Positions 47,199 through 57,520 are shown, counted from the stretch's first letter. The stretch is DNA of 64,000 bases from Sepiola atlantica (GCA_963556195.1 OY744519.1:32312887-32376886); one strand, 5' to 3'. The notes: a model not told the origin generated them from the sequence alone. Made by a program: numbers and translations.

Positions 47199-47345
47199 TA
47201 GCAGGGCTACCCGGCGTTGCCTGGGGCCATAAAAAAACAAAATAGAAGAGGTTAAAAAGTGCGTGTAACATCTTTATATTAAAACTCCTATCTCTCTATC
47301 ATTCTCTATTTGTCTCTCTATTTTTCTCTCTTTTCCCTTTCTCCG
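47199..47345 (-). mobile_element. Helitron-like 3' end fragment
   Basis: On the minus strand it ends GGCAACGCCGGGTAGCCCTGCTAAT and is preceded by the TAACCTCTTCTATTTTG and AACATC/TTTTAATATAAAGATG segments seen near 49950-50036. Only the 3' part is present. Confidence 0.6.
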
Positions 47346-47896
47346 TTTTTCTACATTAAGATTCAGCATATAACACTTATCGAGTGTCCTACTGTATTAT
47401 TACATCATGTAACACCGAGTTTCTTGTCTAGTATACAACACAATAAAAAAACATTGAGTTTTTAGCTAATGTGCAACACGGCGTTTAAAAACACTTGCTC
47501 TATCTCGGACATTGAGCACTTTGGATTAACTTATGCCACTTACCAAATGTAATATTGCGATATTACTATTATGACTCCTAGGCAATACCGACTACATTTA
47601 CTTGTATACAAAAGTAGAACAAAACAAAGCATTACACCCCTTTAACAATAATATGAAGAGGAATGATGTTGATATTGACAATAGTCTGAAGCAATTTAAT
47701 ATATATATACCACTTACCAAATGTAATACTGTAATCTTACATTTATTGCTCCCAGACAACGCTTTAAAAGCTGTAAAAGCTGTAAAAGCTGCAGGATTTT
47801 TCTTTTTTTTTCAGATAAAAACTTTGAACGCATTCATTTCTTGTTCTATTTTTTAAGTAATACTGCCGAAATTTTTGGTTTTAATTTTTAAAGTAG
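47346..47896. other. Intergenic, nothing recognised
   Basis: AT-rich sequence with two similar short segments (CACTTACCAAATGTAATA near 47536 and 47710). No gene is supported. Confidence 0.4.
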
Positions 47897-48215
47897 GTAT
47901 TTATCTACCTCCCACAGAGTAAAATGTGACACAAGGTCGGAAAGTGGGATTTGATAAGTCAGCACCCTAAAGAAAGAGCACTTATGACCCTAAGAAAATG
48001 CCTGGACAGCCCCGTCGGCATTCCCCGGTAGGGGTGCCTCAGGCAATTAGCAATAAACTGACCCCTTCTCAAAGGATGAGAAGGCAAAGCCTGGGAGGGT
48101 GAACCTCCTAGAACTGCACAGGACAAACCTGCAGACCAGCGGAATCAAGACCCGAAGACCAAGACGATACCGGTCTATAGGGTGTAGTATCCATCGGAAC
48201 ATATACTACACTTTC
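47897..48215 (-). mobile_element. U2 snRNA-headed SINE, copy S1
   Basis: On the minus strand it starts GAAAGTGTAGTAT (the U2 part, shortened) and carries the family body: CTTCGGGTCTTGATTC, CCTGTGCAGTTCTAGGAGG, CCCAGGCTTTGCCT, TTGCCTGAGGC, CTTTCCGACCTTGTGTCAC. The 3' end is GGGAGGTAGATAAATA. It abuts the repeat beginning at 48270. Confidence 0.85.
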
Positions 48216-48269
48216 AAATGGATTTAACAAATCGAAACGAATATTTGGTTTTTATTTAATTATTTTAAA

Positions 48270-49355
48270 TCTTAAAAAATACCAATAAAAATTATTATTT
48301 AAATGTTTAAACCCTTACTTAAATACATTCTTCACTGAGATATTCTTTGTTTAATTTAATTTTTGTTTTATCAAAAGAAGAAAATCTGTTTTTTAAATGA
48401 ATTTCGTTTCTTTACATTTATTTTGTAGGATAGAAGACAAAGTCTCATTCTAACACGTAAAACAACTTTATTATGCCATCTTTGTTAACAGATAAAGGAA
48501 AGGAATTAGGAAAGTTCGTTGGCTGCCAATATCTACAAGCAGTTTATCTTCGAGTGCAGATAGCCAGTGCTCGGGTGTCCAGTGGACAAAGGCAGGAGAG
48601 TGGAAGGGAGTTAGTAGCAGAAGATAATATGTCTGGACAAGGAAAAAGGTTAGAGAGTTCATGTGTTGAATAAATGTCCTGTTAGTAGGGAAGAGAGAAG
48701 AGTTCTTATAATGTGAATGTCCGTATGTATGTTTGTTGTTTAAAAGGCAGGTCGAGTTCGCGTGAGTTTGTAAATATGTGGAGTAGTGTTACAAAGTCCA
48801 CATGCATGCGGTTGCTCGCCATGTTGTATGTTGAAGTCTTTTTGTTGAAGCCAGAGCCCATCGCCCGGCAGGTTTCTGGTTTACATCCCAAGAGAGAAGT
48901 TTGAGGAGTTGAAATGAGCGATGTGGATGGGTAGACAGCAGTGCTGTCTCTTGGCTACAAGAGGAAGAAAGTAGTGGGCACTCTCTTTTATCACCTCCGG
49001 GACCAATCTCTGCTCGCATGAAAGATTGTTTCTCATTGGGCAAACCAGAAACGAAGTTAAACGTTTGTGCCAAACAGCGCCTAGCTTATAATTTAATCAT
49101 AAATTCAAAATACTGCTAATGGTGGCTTGTTGCTGCCATCACTGTTGTTGCCGTTTGTAGTACTGCTGCTACAATTTCAGTTATTTTATGGACCTAACCG
49201 ATAATTTCCCCATAGTGACCCCAAGATGAAATAGAAGAAAAGTTTCAATGGTGTCTTTAGATTCTGTGAAATATTTAACCATTATTCAACTGAAACTTAT
49301 TTGAATGTTCTAACTGTTAACATAGCGATTTTTATAACACACAAAATAACATTGA
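48270..49355 (+). repeat. Copy 3 of the 1285-1747 retroposon body, split by an LTR
   Basis: 48270-48423 matches 2235-2095 in reverse complement and 49174-49355 matches 1440-1285 in reverse complement. The two halves are separated by the solo LTR at 48424-49173. Joined at ATTT, they are continuous with copies 1 and 2, which therefore serve as empty-site paralogues. Confidence 0.75.
48424..49173 (-). mobile_element. Solo LTR, TGTAG...CTACA family
   Basis: On the minus strand it begins TGTAGCAGCAGTAC and ends TATCCTACA. It is flanked by ATTT on both sides (48420-48423 and 49174-49177). It has an AATAAAG signal (48469-48475 complement) and aligns with the LTR at 5201-5784. The surrounding repeat is interrupted exactly at these ends. 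Confidence 0.88.
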
Positions 49356-49385
49356 CTTATATATATAAAAATAAGATTTACTTGA

Positions 49386-50036
49386 AAAAGGATGGATGGT
49401 AGTTGCCAAAAGAAGACTGACGTCATAAAGGATGAAAGGTAGTTGACAAAAGTTGTAGGCATGTATGTTTGTCTGAGAGCACTGCTGGCTGTTGCTGATT
49501 TATTAATAAAAATTAGGAAATTATATATATTTAATCTATAATATAAAGGGCAGTTGTATGTATGTATGTATGTATGTATGTATGTATGTATGTATGTATG
49601 TATGTATATTTGGCTAAAACTAAAAGACGACAAACAAACACCCACAAAGTCGGCATGTCCTTGATCAGCGTTGCCTTGGATGAATAATATCTAAAATTTA
49701 AAAATAATTATTCATTCTTTGTGGGCCAACTGAGCCAGGTTTCGTCAGGAACGGTGATTGGTTTTTCAGCTATTACCAATGTTATCTTTTATATAAAAAC
49801 GAGATGAATGACTTACATAATAATTTTCAATAAAGAGGAATGGGCTAAGCGGAGGTGAAAGAGTGGTGGAGGAGAGGGATGTGGAAAAACGGGGAAGGGG
49901 AAAAGAGAGAAAGATAGAGAGACGGATTAAGAGAGGTAGAGAGATGGAAGTTTTAATATAAAGATGTTACAGATATGTTTTAACCTCTTTTATTTTGTTT
50001 TTTATTACCCCGGGCAACGCTGGATAACCCTGCTAG
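49386..50036 (+). repeat. Duplicated segment: flank plus Helitron-like element, copy 1
   Basis: The flank 49386-49500 (GGTAGTTGCCAAAAG, TGACGTCATAAAGGAT, GTATGTTTGT) is repeated at 51210-51345, and both flanks are followed by the same Helitron-like element. It looks like a duplicated unit with a period of about 1.8 kb. Confidence 0.6.
49535..50036 (+). mobile_element. Helitron-like element (copy b)
   Basis: It starts TCTATAATATAAAGGGCAG after A and ends CCCTGCTAG before T, with a G/C-rich pairing segment (CCCCGGGCAACGCTGG) near the 3' end. It contains a (TATG)n microsatellite at 49556-49607 and a GATAGAGAGA-type purine region. No replication initiator or helicase is encoded. Confidence 0.65.

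Positions 50037-50078
<42 letters not shown>
50037..50078. repeat. (TA)n microsatellite
   Basis: About 20 TA units directly at the Helitron 3' end. Confidence 0.95.
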
Positions 50079-50174
50079 CAAATACTGACTCAACGGACCA
50101 TGGCTGATTTAGTATATTACTAAAAGTTTGTGCATCTTTCTTGTTATCTTGCTTCTTATCTTGCTTGTTAACTA

Positions 50175-50260
50175 GGGTAATTTTTATTATTGTCCCATCC
50201 AGAGTGCCCCTTTTTAGGGAGCTTGATATCCCCCTCATTAAACCAACCAGTAAAAAGTGA
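50175..50260 (-). repeat. Dispersed repeat R, copy 4
   Basis: The reverse complement carries ATCAAGCTCCCTAAAAAGG, GGGCACTCTGGATGGGAC, matching 168-230. Confidence 0.5.
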
Positions 50261-50604
50261 ACACAATTAAGAAAGATATATAGATATGTATTTGTTTGGC
50301 TAAGAAGAAAGTGTAGTATCTGTTCTGATGGACACTGCACCCTATAGACCGGTGTCATCTTGGCCTTCGGGTCTTGATTCTGCCGGTTTGTGGGTTTGTT
50401 CTGTGCAGTTCTAGGAGGTCCACCCTCCCAGGCTTTGCCTCCCCTCTTTGGGGGGGGGGGAGTAAGTTTATCGCTTACTGCCTGAGGCGCCCCTACCGGG
50501 GAATGTCGATAGGGCTGCCCAGGCATTTTTTTGTAGGCCAGAGTGCTCACCTTCTCGGGGGCTGGCTTTTCAAATCCCACTTTCCCGACCTTGTGTCGTT
50601 ATTT

Positions 50605-51165
50605 ATTTACCTCCCACAGCAGTAAAATGGGAAGTGACGGTGTTTAAGTGGATAACGACACGGGTGTTCCAAGTTCGAATCCAGTCGGTTCCACAGTACT
50701 ACTTTCACTTAGGGATGTTGGCAACCTTCTCGTGGTCCTTCCCATAAGTACCTGATGTATTTCCAGAAAGATTTCTAACTAGAAAAACATCGGGGAAACT
50801 AATGCCAACACCAGAATCATCCAATTCACACGAAAGAAGAAGATGCAATAAAATGTGACACAAGGTCGGAAAGTGGGATTTGATAAGTCAGCACCCTAGA
50901 GGAAGAGCACCTATTACCGTCAAAATATGCCTGGGCAGCCCCGTCGGCATTCCCTGGTAGGGGCGCCTCAGGCGATTAGCAATAAACTAACCCCTTCTCA
51001 AAGGGTGAGAAGGCAAAGCCTGGGAAGGTGGACCTCCTAGAGCTGCACAGGATAAACCCACAGACCGGTGTGATCAAGCCCCGAAGGCCAAGACGATACC
51101 GGTCTGTAGGATGTAGTATCCATCGCAACAGATACTACACTTTGATCTTAGTCAAAAGGCCAAGA
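50605..51165 (-). mobile_element. U2 snRNA-headed SINE, copy S3 (nested, itself split)
   Basis: On the minus strand it starts with TTGGCCTTTTGACTAAGATC and AAAGTGTAGTATCTGTTG, close to the U2 snRNA 5' end. The full body ends in the GGGAGGTAAATAAATA tail at about 50605. A tRNA-derived SINE (50639-50854) interrupts it between two TAAAATG copies. Confidence 0.8.
50639..50854 (+). mobile_element. tRNA-derived SINE nested in S3
   Basis: The head has an A-box-like TTTAAGTGGATAACG and a B-box GTTCGAATCC near 50672 in tRNA spacing. The body carries CACTTAGGGATGTTGGCAAC and the 3' end is GAAGAAGATGCAA. It is flanked by TAAAATG on each side (50627-50633 region and 50848-50858 region) within the S3 tail. 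Confidence 0.7.
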
Positions 51166-51355
51166 AAGTTCACATCTTATCGCTGTGGGAGGAAGATAAA
51201 TAAATTGGATGACATCATAAAGGCTGAATGGTAGTTGCCAAAAGTAGTGTGACGTCATAAAGGATTGGTAACCAAAAGCTGTGGACGTCTATGTTTGTTT
51301 GAAAGCAGCAGCAGCAGTGTTCAGAATTTTGCAGTTGTTAGCAACATCCGGCTAA

Positions 51356-52134
51356 TCTTCTTCTATTATATAAAGGTCAGTTGTGTGTGTGTATGTCCAG
51401 CTAAAACTAAAAAACTGGGCCTTTTGGCTAAGATCAAAGTGTAGTATCTGTTCCGATGGATGCTGCACCCCATACTGGTATTGTCTGGATCTTCGGATCT
51501 GGATTTACGCCGGTCAGTGGGTCTGTCCTGTGCAGTTCTGGGAAGTGGCGCTCCCAGGCTTTGCCTCCCCTCTTTGGGGAGGATTGAGTTTAGTGCTTAA
51601 TGTCTGAGGCACTCTGCCCAGGCAATTTTTTAAAAAGCCCCTAGCACTCCTCCTCTGGAGTGCATTCCCACTTTCCGACCTTGTGTCACATTCTACTGTG
51701 TGGGACGTAGATAAATAGGAGCTAAAACTCAAAAACTACGGAACAAACACCATCAAAGTGTATATTTCTTGGTCAACATTGATTACTCCAGATGAATAAT
51801 ATCTAAATTAAAAAATGATTATTCATTTTTTGGGGGTCAACTGAGACAGGTTTTGTCATGGAAGGTGGAGGGGGGGGGCGGTTTTTAAAATCATTTTAAA
51901 TCTTTGGAAAGAAAATACACTAATTCCTCAAGGAATCTTTATAATGGAGAGTTGTCTATGAATGTCCAGAGAGAGGAATGGGCTGGGCAGAAGAGAAAGA
52001 CGGGGTGCGGAAGAGGGAGAAGGAAAATGGGGGAAGGGAAAGATAGAGGGGCAGATAGAGAGAGTAGAGAGATAGAAGTTTTAATAGAAATATGCTACAC
52101 ATTTGCCCCAGGCAACGCCGGGTAACCCTGCTAG
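51356..52134 (+). mobile_element. Helitron-like element (copy c), interrupted
   Basis: It starts in TCTTCTATTATATAAAGGTCAG and ends AACGCCGGGTAACCCTGCTAG before T. It shares the TGAATAATATCTAAA, CAACTGAG-CAGGTTT and GATAGAGAGAG segments with copy b. S4 is inserted near its 5' end. Confidence 0.65.
51417..51719 (+). mobile_element. U2 snRNA-headed SINE, copy S4 (best preserved head)
   Basis: It begins GGGCCTTTTGGCTAAGATC followed by AAAGTGTAGTATCTGTTC. This matches about 35 nt of the U2 snRNA 5' region in its protostome-like form with AAAG. A non-snRNA body of about 265 bp ends in GACGTAGATAAATAGG. The target-site duplication is 18 bp (AGCTAAAACT-A/C-AAAAACT at 51399-51416 and 51720-51737, one mismatch). 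No protein is encoded, so mobilisation by a LINE is inferred. Confidence 0.88.
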
Positions 52135-52289
52135 TAACATATAAATGGTGGTTGAAACAAGTTCATTAAAAAAAAAAACACATAAATAGGAGCAAATAAA
52201 ATAAGAATTTCTCAGTTAAAATTCAGTTCAGGGTTAAAGTACAGAATCACACCCAAAAACTCGTATCCCCCCCCCCCCCCCCCAATGAA

Positions 52290-52590
52290 AAACAACACAT
52301 AATTTATATCAAACACAATAGAATGAGATTCTCTACTGAACCTGCCTAGTCTTAATGTGTGGAAAAGATTAATAAGAATTTTTACTGTGTAAATAAATAT
52401 TACAAATCGTTTCCACATGTTAACACTAGACGGTTTCCGCCATTTTGGGTGGTTACGAGTTCTTGAGTGTTAAGTATTCTGTACTTTTACTGTTTTAAAA
52501 AAATCTTACAAATCGTTTCCACATGTTAAACCTAGGCGGGTTTAGTAGAGAATTTCATTCTAATGTGTTTGATTCTAATGTGTTGTTGAT
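52290..52590. repeat. Foldback repeat with direct-repeat halves
   Basis: Arms 52293-52395 and 52495-52585 are reverse complements (GAGATTCTCTACT, CTGCCTAG, ATGTGTGGAAA). The segment TACAAATCGTTTCCACATG occurs directly at 52400 and 52507. A C-run lies at 52267-52282. Confidence 0.65.
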
Positions 52591-52836
52591 TTTTTTTTTT
52601 TGTTTCCAAGTTCTCGAGTGTTAGTTATTCTCTACTTTTATCCAAATCAGTTTGTTAATATTTAAAAAATATAGCTAACTGCTTACACGTCTGCAAGCTA
52701 GGATAATTCAGTAACAAATTCAGTTGCAACATAAACAAAAAAAATAAAAAAACATAAACATTATATTGTTAGATTAAACAATGTCAAAAAAGGTTACATA
52801 GGAACAAAAGAACAAGAACTTGGTTTTGTTCTATAA

Positions 52837-52878
52837 CTCTAACCCCAACCCCAACCCTAACCCCAACCCTAACCAAAA
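52837..52878. repeat. Telomere-like CCCTAA/CCCCAA stretch
   Basis: About seven degenerate units (CTAACCCCAACCCCAACCC...). Shorter TTAGGG-type pieces also occur near 22137, 28374 and 41634. Confidence 0.8.
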
Positions 52879-53030
52879 CTAAAGAAAAAATGGGGGAGGG
52901 GGGTACTCACAAATAAAACAGAAAAACAACTTTCATGCAATGTGTTGAAAAAATGCATACAAATTAGCCCATTAAAAAAGAGCGTTCAGCGATTGTGCAA
53001 TATAGTTAACAAAAAATAAAGGGTGAAAAA

Positions 53031-53228
53031 GAAAACAAATAGACGACAAATAACTGCTACCAAATGCAAGAAAATTTACTTTCCTACCTACCTGTATAAT
53101 TTTCACATGTGCTTACTGATTGTAAGATTTCTTATATGCATTTGTTATCATCACTTCTACTTAGCCAAACGATTTTGGGATGGAGTTAGTTGCGAATTTC
53201 AAGCTTAAAATATTATTATTATTATTAT

Positions 53229-53289
<61 letters not shown>

Positions 53290-53438
53290 CACTAGCTAGG
53301 CTAAGTAAAAATGACGATAACAAATGTATAGATAATAAATCACACAATCAGTAAACATCCGTGAAAATTATACAGGTAAGTAGAAAAGTAAATTTTCTTG
53401 CATTTGGCAACGGTTATTTGTTGTCTATTTGTTTTCTT
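53031..53438. repeat. Foldback family F, complete copy with (ATT)n centre
   Basis: Arms 53031-53216 and 53290-53438 are reverse complements (GAAAACAAATAGACGAC, AACTGCTACCAAATGCAAG, TTTGTTATC). The spacer is a (ATT)n/(AAT)n microsatellite that is itself palindromic. Related sequences lie at 21335, 27655 and 59966. Confidence 0.7.
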
Positions 53439-54005
53439 CACCACTTTTTCCTTGTCAACTATACTGCCCAGTCGCCGAGTTTTCAAAGATCGGTTTTGAC
53501 GAGGGTCATTCTCGCAATCACGTTCCTTTGTAGTGAAAAAGGCTATATCAAAAGTGTAGCAGTTTCATGTCGATGAACTATTTTCTTCTATTTGCTTACG
53601 TAACCAGGCGGAGTGATCGATCTATTATCCAATCAGAACACTTTACATGGGATGTACTTCCATTGAACTATTTACTCAGTTTTTTCCCCGTTTTAAAACT
53701 AGTTGGATTGAAAGTGTCAACCTGAGCGAACGTGCGGCATGCGCATTCCCAGTTGGATTCAGGACGTCAACCAGAGTAGATATGTCGCGCGCATGCTTCC
53801 TAACTCTGAGCACCATGGAGCCTTTTTTTTTTAACTTTTAACTTTCAAACTTGTTCTGATTCTCTTGCTGCTATTGGTGAAGTGAAGATATGAATAAAAC
53901 TGATTTAAAAAATGTAAAGGAGGAGTTTGTCCTTCTAATCACAAGATAATGGAAATGGTAAATCCCAGTCATTTTACAAGAGTAATGACAACGTCTATCC
54001 ATATA
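53439..54005. other. Intergenic, nothing recognised
   Basis: No gene or structured repeat is supported. Confidence 0.4.
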
Positions 54006-54009
54006 TAAA

Positions 54010-54640
54010 TTTATCAATTTTATTTATGCCTTGATAGAACAACCAAAAGTGAAGTGTTAAGAGTTCAAAGTGTTGTATGTGTGTAGACTTGTGTGTGAGT
54101 GAGTTTGTGAGATTATATGTATAAGCTGTCGTTATATTTAGTAGTCCATAACTGTGTCGTCTGACAAGATGCCTGTTGCCTAGTGGCTAAAGCTAGATTT
54201 AGTTTGCCTGCACGGAGTCTGTCTAGTAGTATTGTGACAGTCTTGGGTTCGTTTGGCAAGTTGAGTCTCTAACTACTAGCTGCATTAGGGTTCTCACTTA
54301 TGTAGCCAATGATAGCAGGTGCTTGGCTCCCAGGGCGACTCTTTCTGATTCGTTGAAGTCCGGTATCGGTAACCAAACAAGACTAAGTTTCTCGTTTCTC
54401 TGCTGCTGCTGTTGTTGTTGTTGTTGAAGATCGTGCCTCAGGGTTGTCTCCTTTGCATGAAGTCTTCCTCGTTAGTCACAGCCATCCGTTAATCTGCAAG
54501 ATTGCATATTTCACCTCCAACACAGAGAGCAGCAAGGCTCAGTGGTGGCATGCGAAGTCGGGGAAGGTTTGATCCAGAACACACAAAGGAATGTCGGAGA
54601 AGGCAGATTGTCACTTTCACTCTATTGTTCTGCACCTGAC
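54010..54640 (-). repeat. LTR-like dispersed repeat X, copy 2
   Basis: It is homologous to the two outer blocks of 44060-45640 (GCATTGGCTACATAAG-type, GACAGCTTATACA, GACTTCATGCA, GAGGCACGATC). It has an AATAAAAT signal on the minus strand near 54022 and lacks most of the central insert. Confidence 0.5.
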
Positions 54641-54979
54641 ACGTCTTCGCTTGCCACATGCAAAGGCAAAGACGACCAGAGGACGACGGATCCTGATGCC
54701 AACTCCTCCTGAATTTTCACCAGAGCCCTGTTAGCTGAGTAGCTCTGACACTATCACTACCACGGTGAGTATTTAGGAGGGTGCTGCTGTTGTTCTTGTT
54801 GTTGATGGTACCATTGGTGGAACAGGGTTGCACACCTTTTCTTTTTTCTTTTCTTTTTCAGTCTGTCTTGTTTTCTTTTTTTTAAACATCCTTCTTGACC
54901 TTATTCTCTTCTTTTAAAATCTCTTTAGGTTTTACTTTTTTTTTAAGCAGGCTATCTGAAACTGAAGATTGAATTTGGT

Positions 54980-56975
54980 CGTGGCCACCGAGAGTTACTA
55001 CAGGCCGGTTGGCTAGAAAATGACGTCACTGCATTGCGTGTCAAAACAAGGACCGTCGTAATGACAATAAGAAGGCATTTCGACTTCTCTATTCACTAAA
55101 TAATCCATCAAAATTCAGGAAATCAACCAATTTTAATGAAATTTTCAGGATTTATTAATTAATGATCACAGAATATAATAAATCCATTACTTTATTATAA
55201 AGCTTGGTGCAAATGTATTATTTCTTGCAAACAAAAAACACCTTTACTAAAGTTATTCAAAATATCAAAACATGTTGAACATACGATATTGTAAATATTT
55301 AAAACAAAGCATTAGAAAACTTTAAAAATTGCATGTAAAAAAAGAAAAGAAAAGAACACGATTCGATTCATCTTGAAACTGATCTTTATCCAATATAAAT
55401 TTAAAGAAAATAATAATTCACGATCAAATACTTCAAAAAACTGAAGTATGAATTACCATTATTTAAACTTCTAACCCAATCAACCGTAAGTAATTCAGAC
55501 TTTGAAATTTGTTTAAAAATTATACAAAAAAAAAGTTCAATGTTAACTGTCTGTTTAATAATGGAATCACCAACTCCTATCTTGCTATTAAGAGATAGGT
55601 ACGTGCAAAATCAAAGGCCGATCCCCAAAATGTAAAAACATTTTGACCCTCCCTTCACTTAAAAATTCACCAAAATTCAGGAAATCAACCAATTTTAATG
55701 AAATTTTCAATATTTATTAATGAACAAGCACAGGAGATATAGTGAAACCATTTAAAAAAAATCTTAGTGAAAATGTATTTTTTTTAAAACAAAATACACC
55801 TTTACTAAACGTATATTTTTATATATATAAAAAAAATCCATGATTTTTTAAAATGAAAATAAGATCTGTATATGTTTAAAATATTTTTTTAAAAGAACTA
55901 TTTCGTATATATTACGGAAAATGCCCCTACACTCTTGTTAATAAAATCAGTATAACTCGAAGAATTAACGATATTATCATTGAATAAAGCATTGTTTAAT
56001 TAATATTTTTTGTGAAAATTTTGATTAAATATGATGTTATTTCATTTATTTAATCTACAAAAGTAGAGAAAAGATAAACTATGCTACACTTAAGACATCG
56101 AAAAAAAGTAATAAAAAAAAAAATGGAACACTACTTTTTTTTATCAAATAATGAATAAGTAATTCAGACTTGATTTTTTATATAATTAAAAAAAATTCAA
56201 ACTTACTACACTATATTTAGTCGGTGTAAACATTATTACGTGTATCCATATTTGCAGTAATTATTTCTCTTTTGGAAATCCAAACATATGCAGTAGGCAT
56301 TTTAACTTTGTCAATTATGAAATGAAATTTTTAAAAGCGCGAAATTATTTTAAAATTGGTTGATTTCCTGAATTTTGATTCCATTATTAAACAAACAGTT
56401 AACATTGAAATTTTTTTTTGTATAATTTTTAAGCAAATTTCAAAGTCTGAATTACTTACGGTTGATTGGGTTAGAAGTTTAAATAATGGTAATTCATAAT
56501 TCAGTTTTTTGCAGTATTTGATCGTGAATTATTATTTTCTTTAAATTTATATTGAATAAAGATCAGTTTCAAGATGAATCGAACCGTGTTCTTTTCTTTT
56601 CTTTTTTACATGCAATTTTTAAAGTTTTCTAATGCTTTGTTTTAAATATTTACAATATCGTATGTTCAACATGTTTTGATATTTTGAATAACTTTAGTAA
56701 AGGTGTTTTTTGTTTACAAGAAATAATACATTTGCACCAAGCTTTATAATAAAGTAATGGATTTATTATATTCTGTGATCATTAATTAATAAATCCTGAA
56801 AATTTCATTAAAATTGGTTGATTTCCTGAATTTTGATGGATTATTTAGTGAATGGAGAAGTCGAAATGCCTTCTTATTGTTATTACTACGGTCCTTGTTT
56901 TGACACGGAAGTCAGTGACGTCAGAGGGGGGCAGGAAGTTAGTTGCTTGGCCTGTAGTAACTCTCGGTGGCCACG
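54980..56975. repeat. Giant inverted repeat, arms about 590 bp
   Basis: The left arm 54980-55569 and right arm 56377-56975 are near-identical reverse complements. Shared landmarks from outside in are CGTGGCCACCGAGAGTTACT, AGGCATTTCGACTTCTC, AAAGCTTGGTGCAAATGTA, CGATATTGTAAATATTTAAA and GTAAGTAATTCAGACTTTG. The spacer of about 800 bp is AT-rich and non-coding, and it contains extra copies of the motif AATTCAGGAAATCAACCAAT. The small frame 56833-57045 lies across the arm end and is not conserved with the other arm. Confidence 0.9.
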
Positions 56976-57430
56976 ATTTGGTGCCATAGGGGGTCAGCAA
57001 TCAACACTTACTTGTATACATATACAAATACAATTGAACTTTTAGTATTTGTATAGCATTGTGTAAACCTGTATATGTATGTATATAAATATAGCTGTGT
57101 TTAAATTATCTTTCATTTAAATACACAAAATTGCGGAATTTAACTAAAATTTTAAAATTGATTTCTTGAATTTTTATGTACATTCATTGTTTTTACATTT
57201 GAAAACATGAACGTTTTAAAATTTTAAGAGCGTTTTATTTTTAAAATTTAACCTGCAATATGTGGCAAACCGGAATATTAAGTAACTCACTTTAGAAGTA
57301 AGTTAGCAGCAAACTGTGCTATGTCAGATTTAGTTCCTGTTATTTAACTTCCTCTGTAATATAACTTCCAACGAGAGTTTCAGTTTCCCAAATTTATTAA
57401 TTTATTAATATATTTATTAAATTGTAAAGT

Positions 57431-57520
57431 GAAAGTACAGAATAGTTAACAAAGCCCCCCTCCCATGTTAAGAACGTCTTTCTAAATAATAACGTTATTA
57501 TTTCAACACCATCCGTTAAC
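57431..57520 (+). repeat. Dispersed repeat, also at 63864-63945
   Basis: Both segments contain AGTACAGAATAGTTAACAA, CCCCTCCCATGT and TTCTAAATAATRACGTTAT. Confidence 0.65.

Larger units (their letters stand above)
50294..51200 (+). mobile_element. U2 snRNA-headed SINE, copy S2 (split by S3)
   Basis: The 5' part (50294-50600) begins TTTGGCTAAGAAGAAAGTGTAGTATCTG and runs through the family body to CGACCTTGTGTC. The expected 3' end (TCACAT...TGTGGGAGG...AGATAAATA) is found at 51171-51200, after the minus-strand copy S3. S3 therefore inserted into the tail of S2. Confidence 0.75.
51210..52134 (+). repeat. Duplicated segment: flank plus Helitron-like element, copy 2
   Basis: It corresponds to 49386-50036 with an extra U2-headed SINE (51417-51719) inside. 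Removing the SINE and its target duplication brings the length to about 604 bp, close to that of copy 1. Confidence 0.6.

Noticed and set aside
50005..50580. 191-codon minus-strand frame
   Set aside because: It runs through the U2-headed SINE and a TA microsatellite (Ile-Tyr repeats), so it is not a protein gene.
56833..57045. 70-codon frame at the edge of the giant inverted repeat
   Set aside because: The mirrored arm does not keep the frame and no motif is present.
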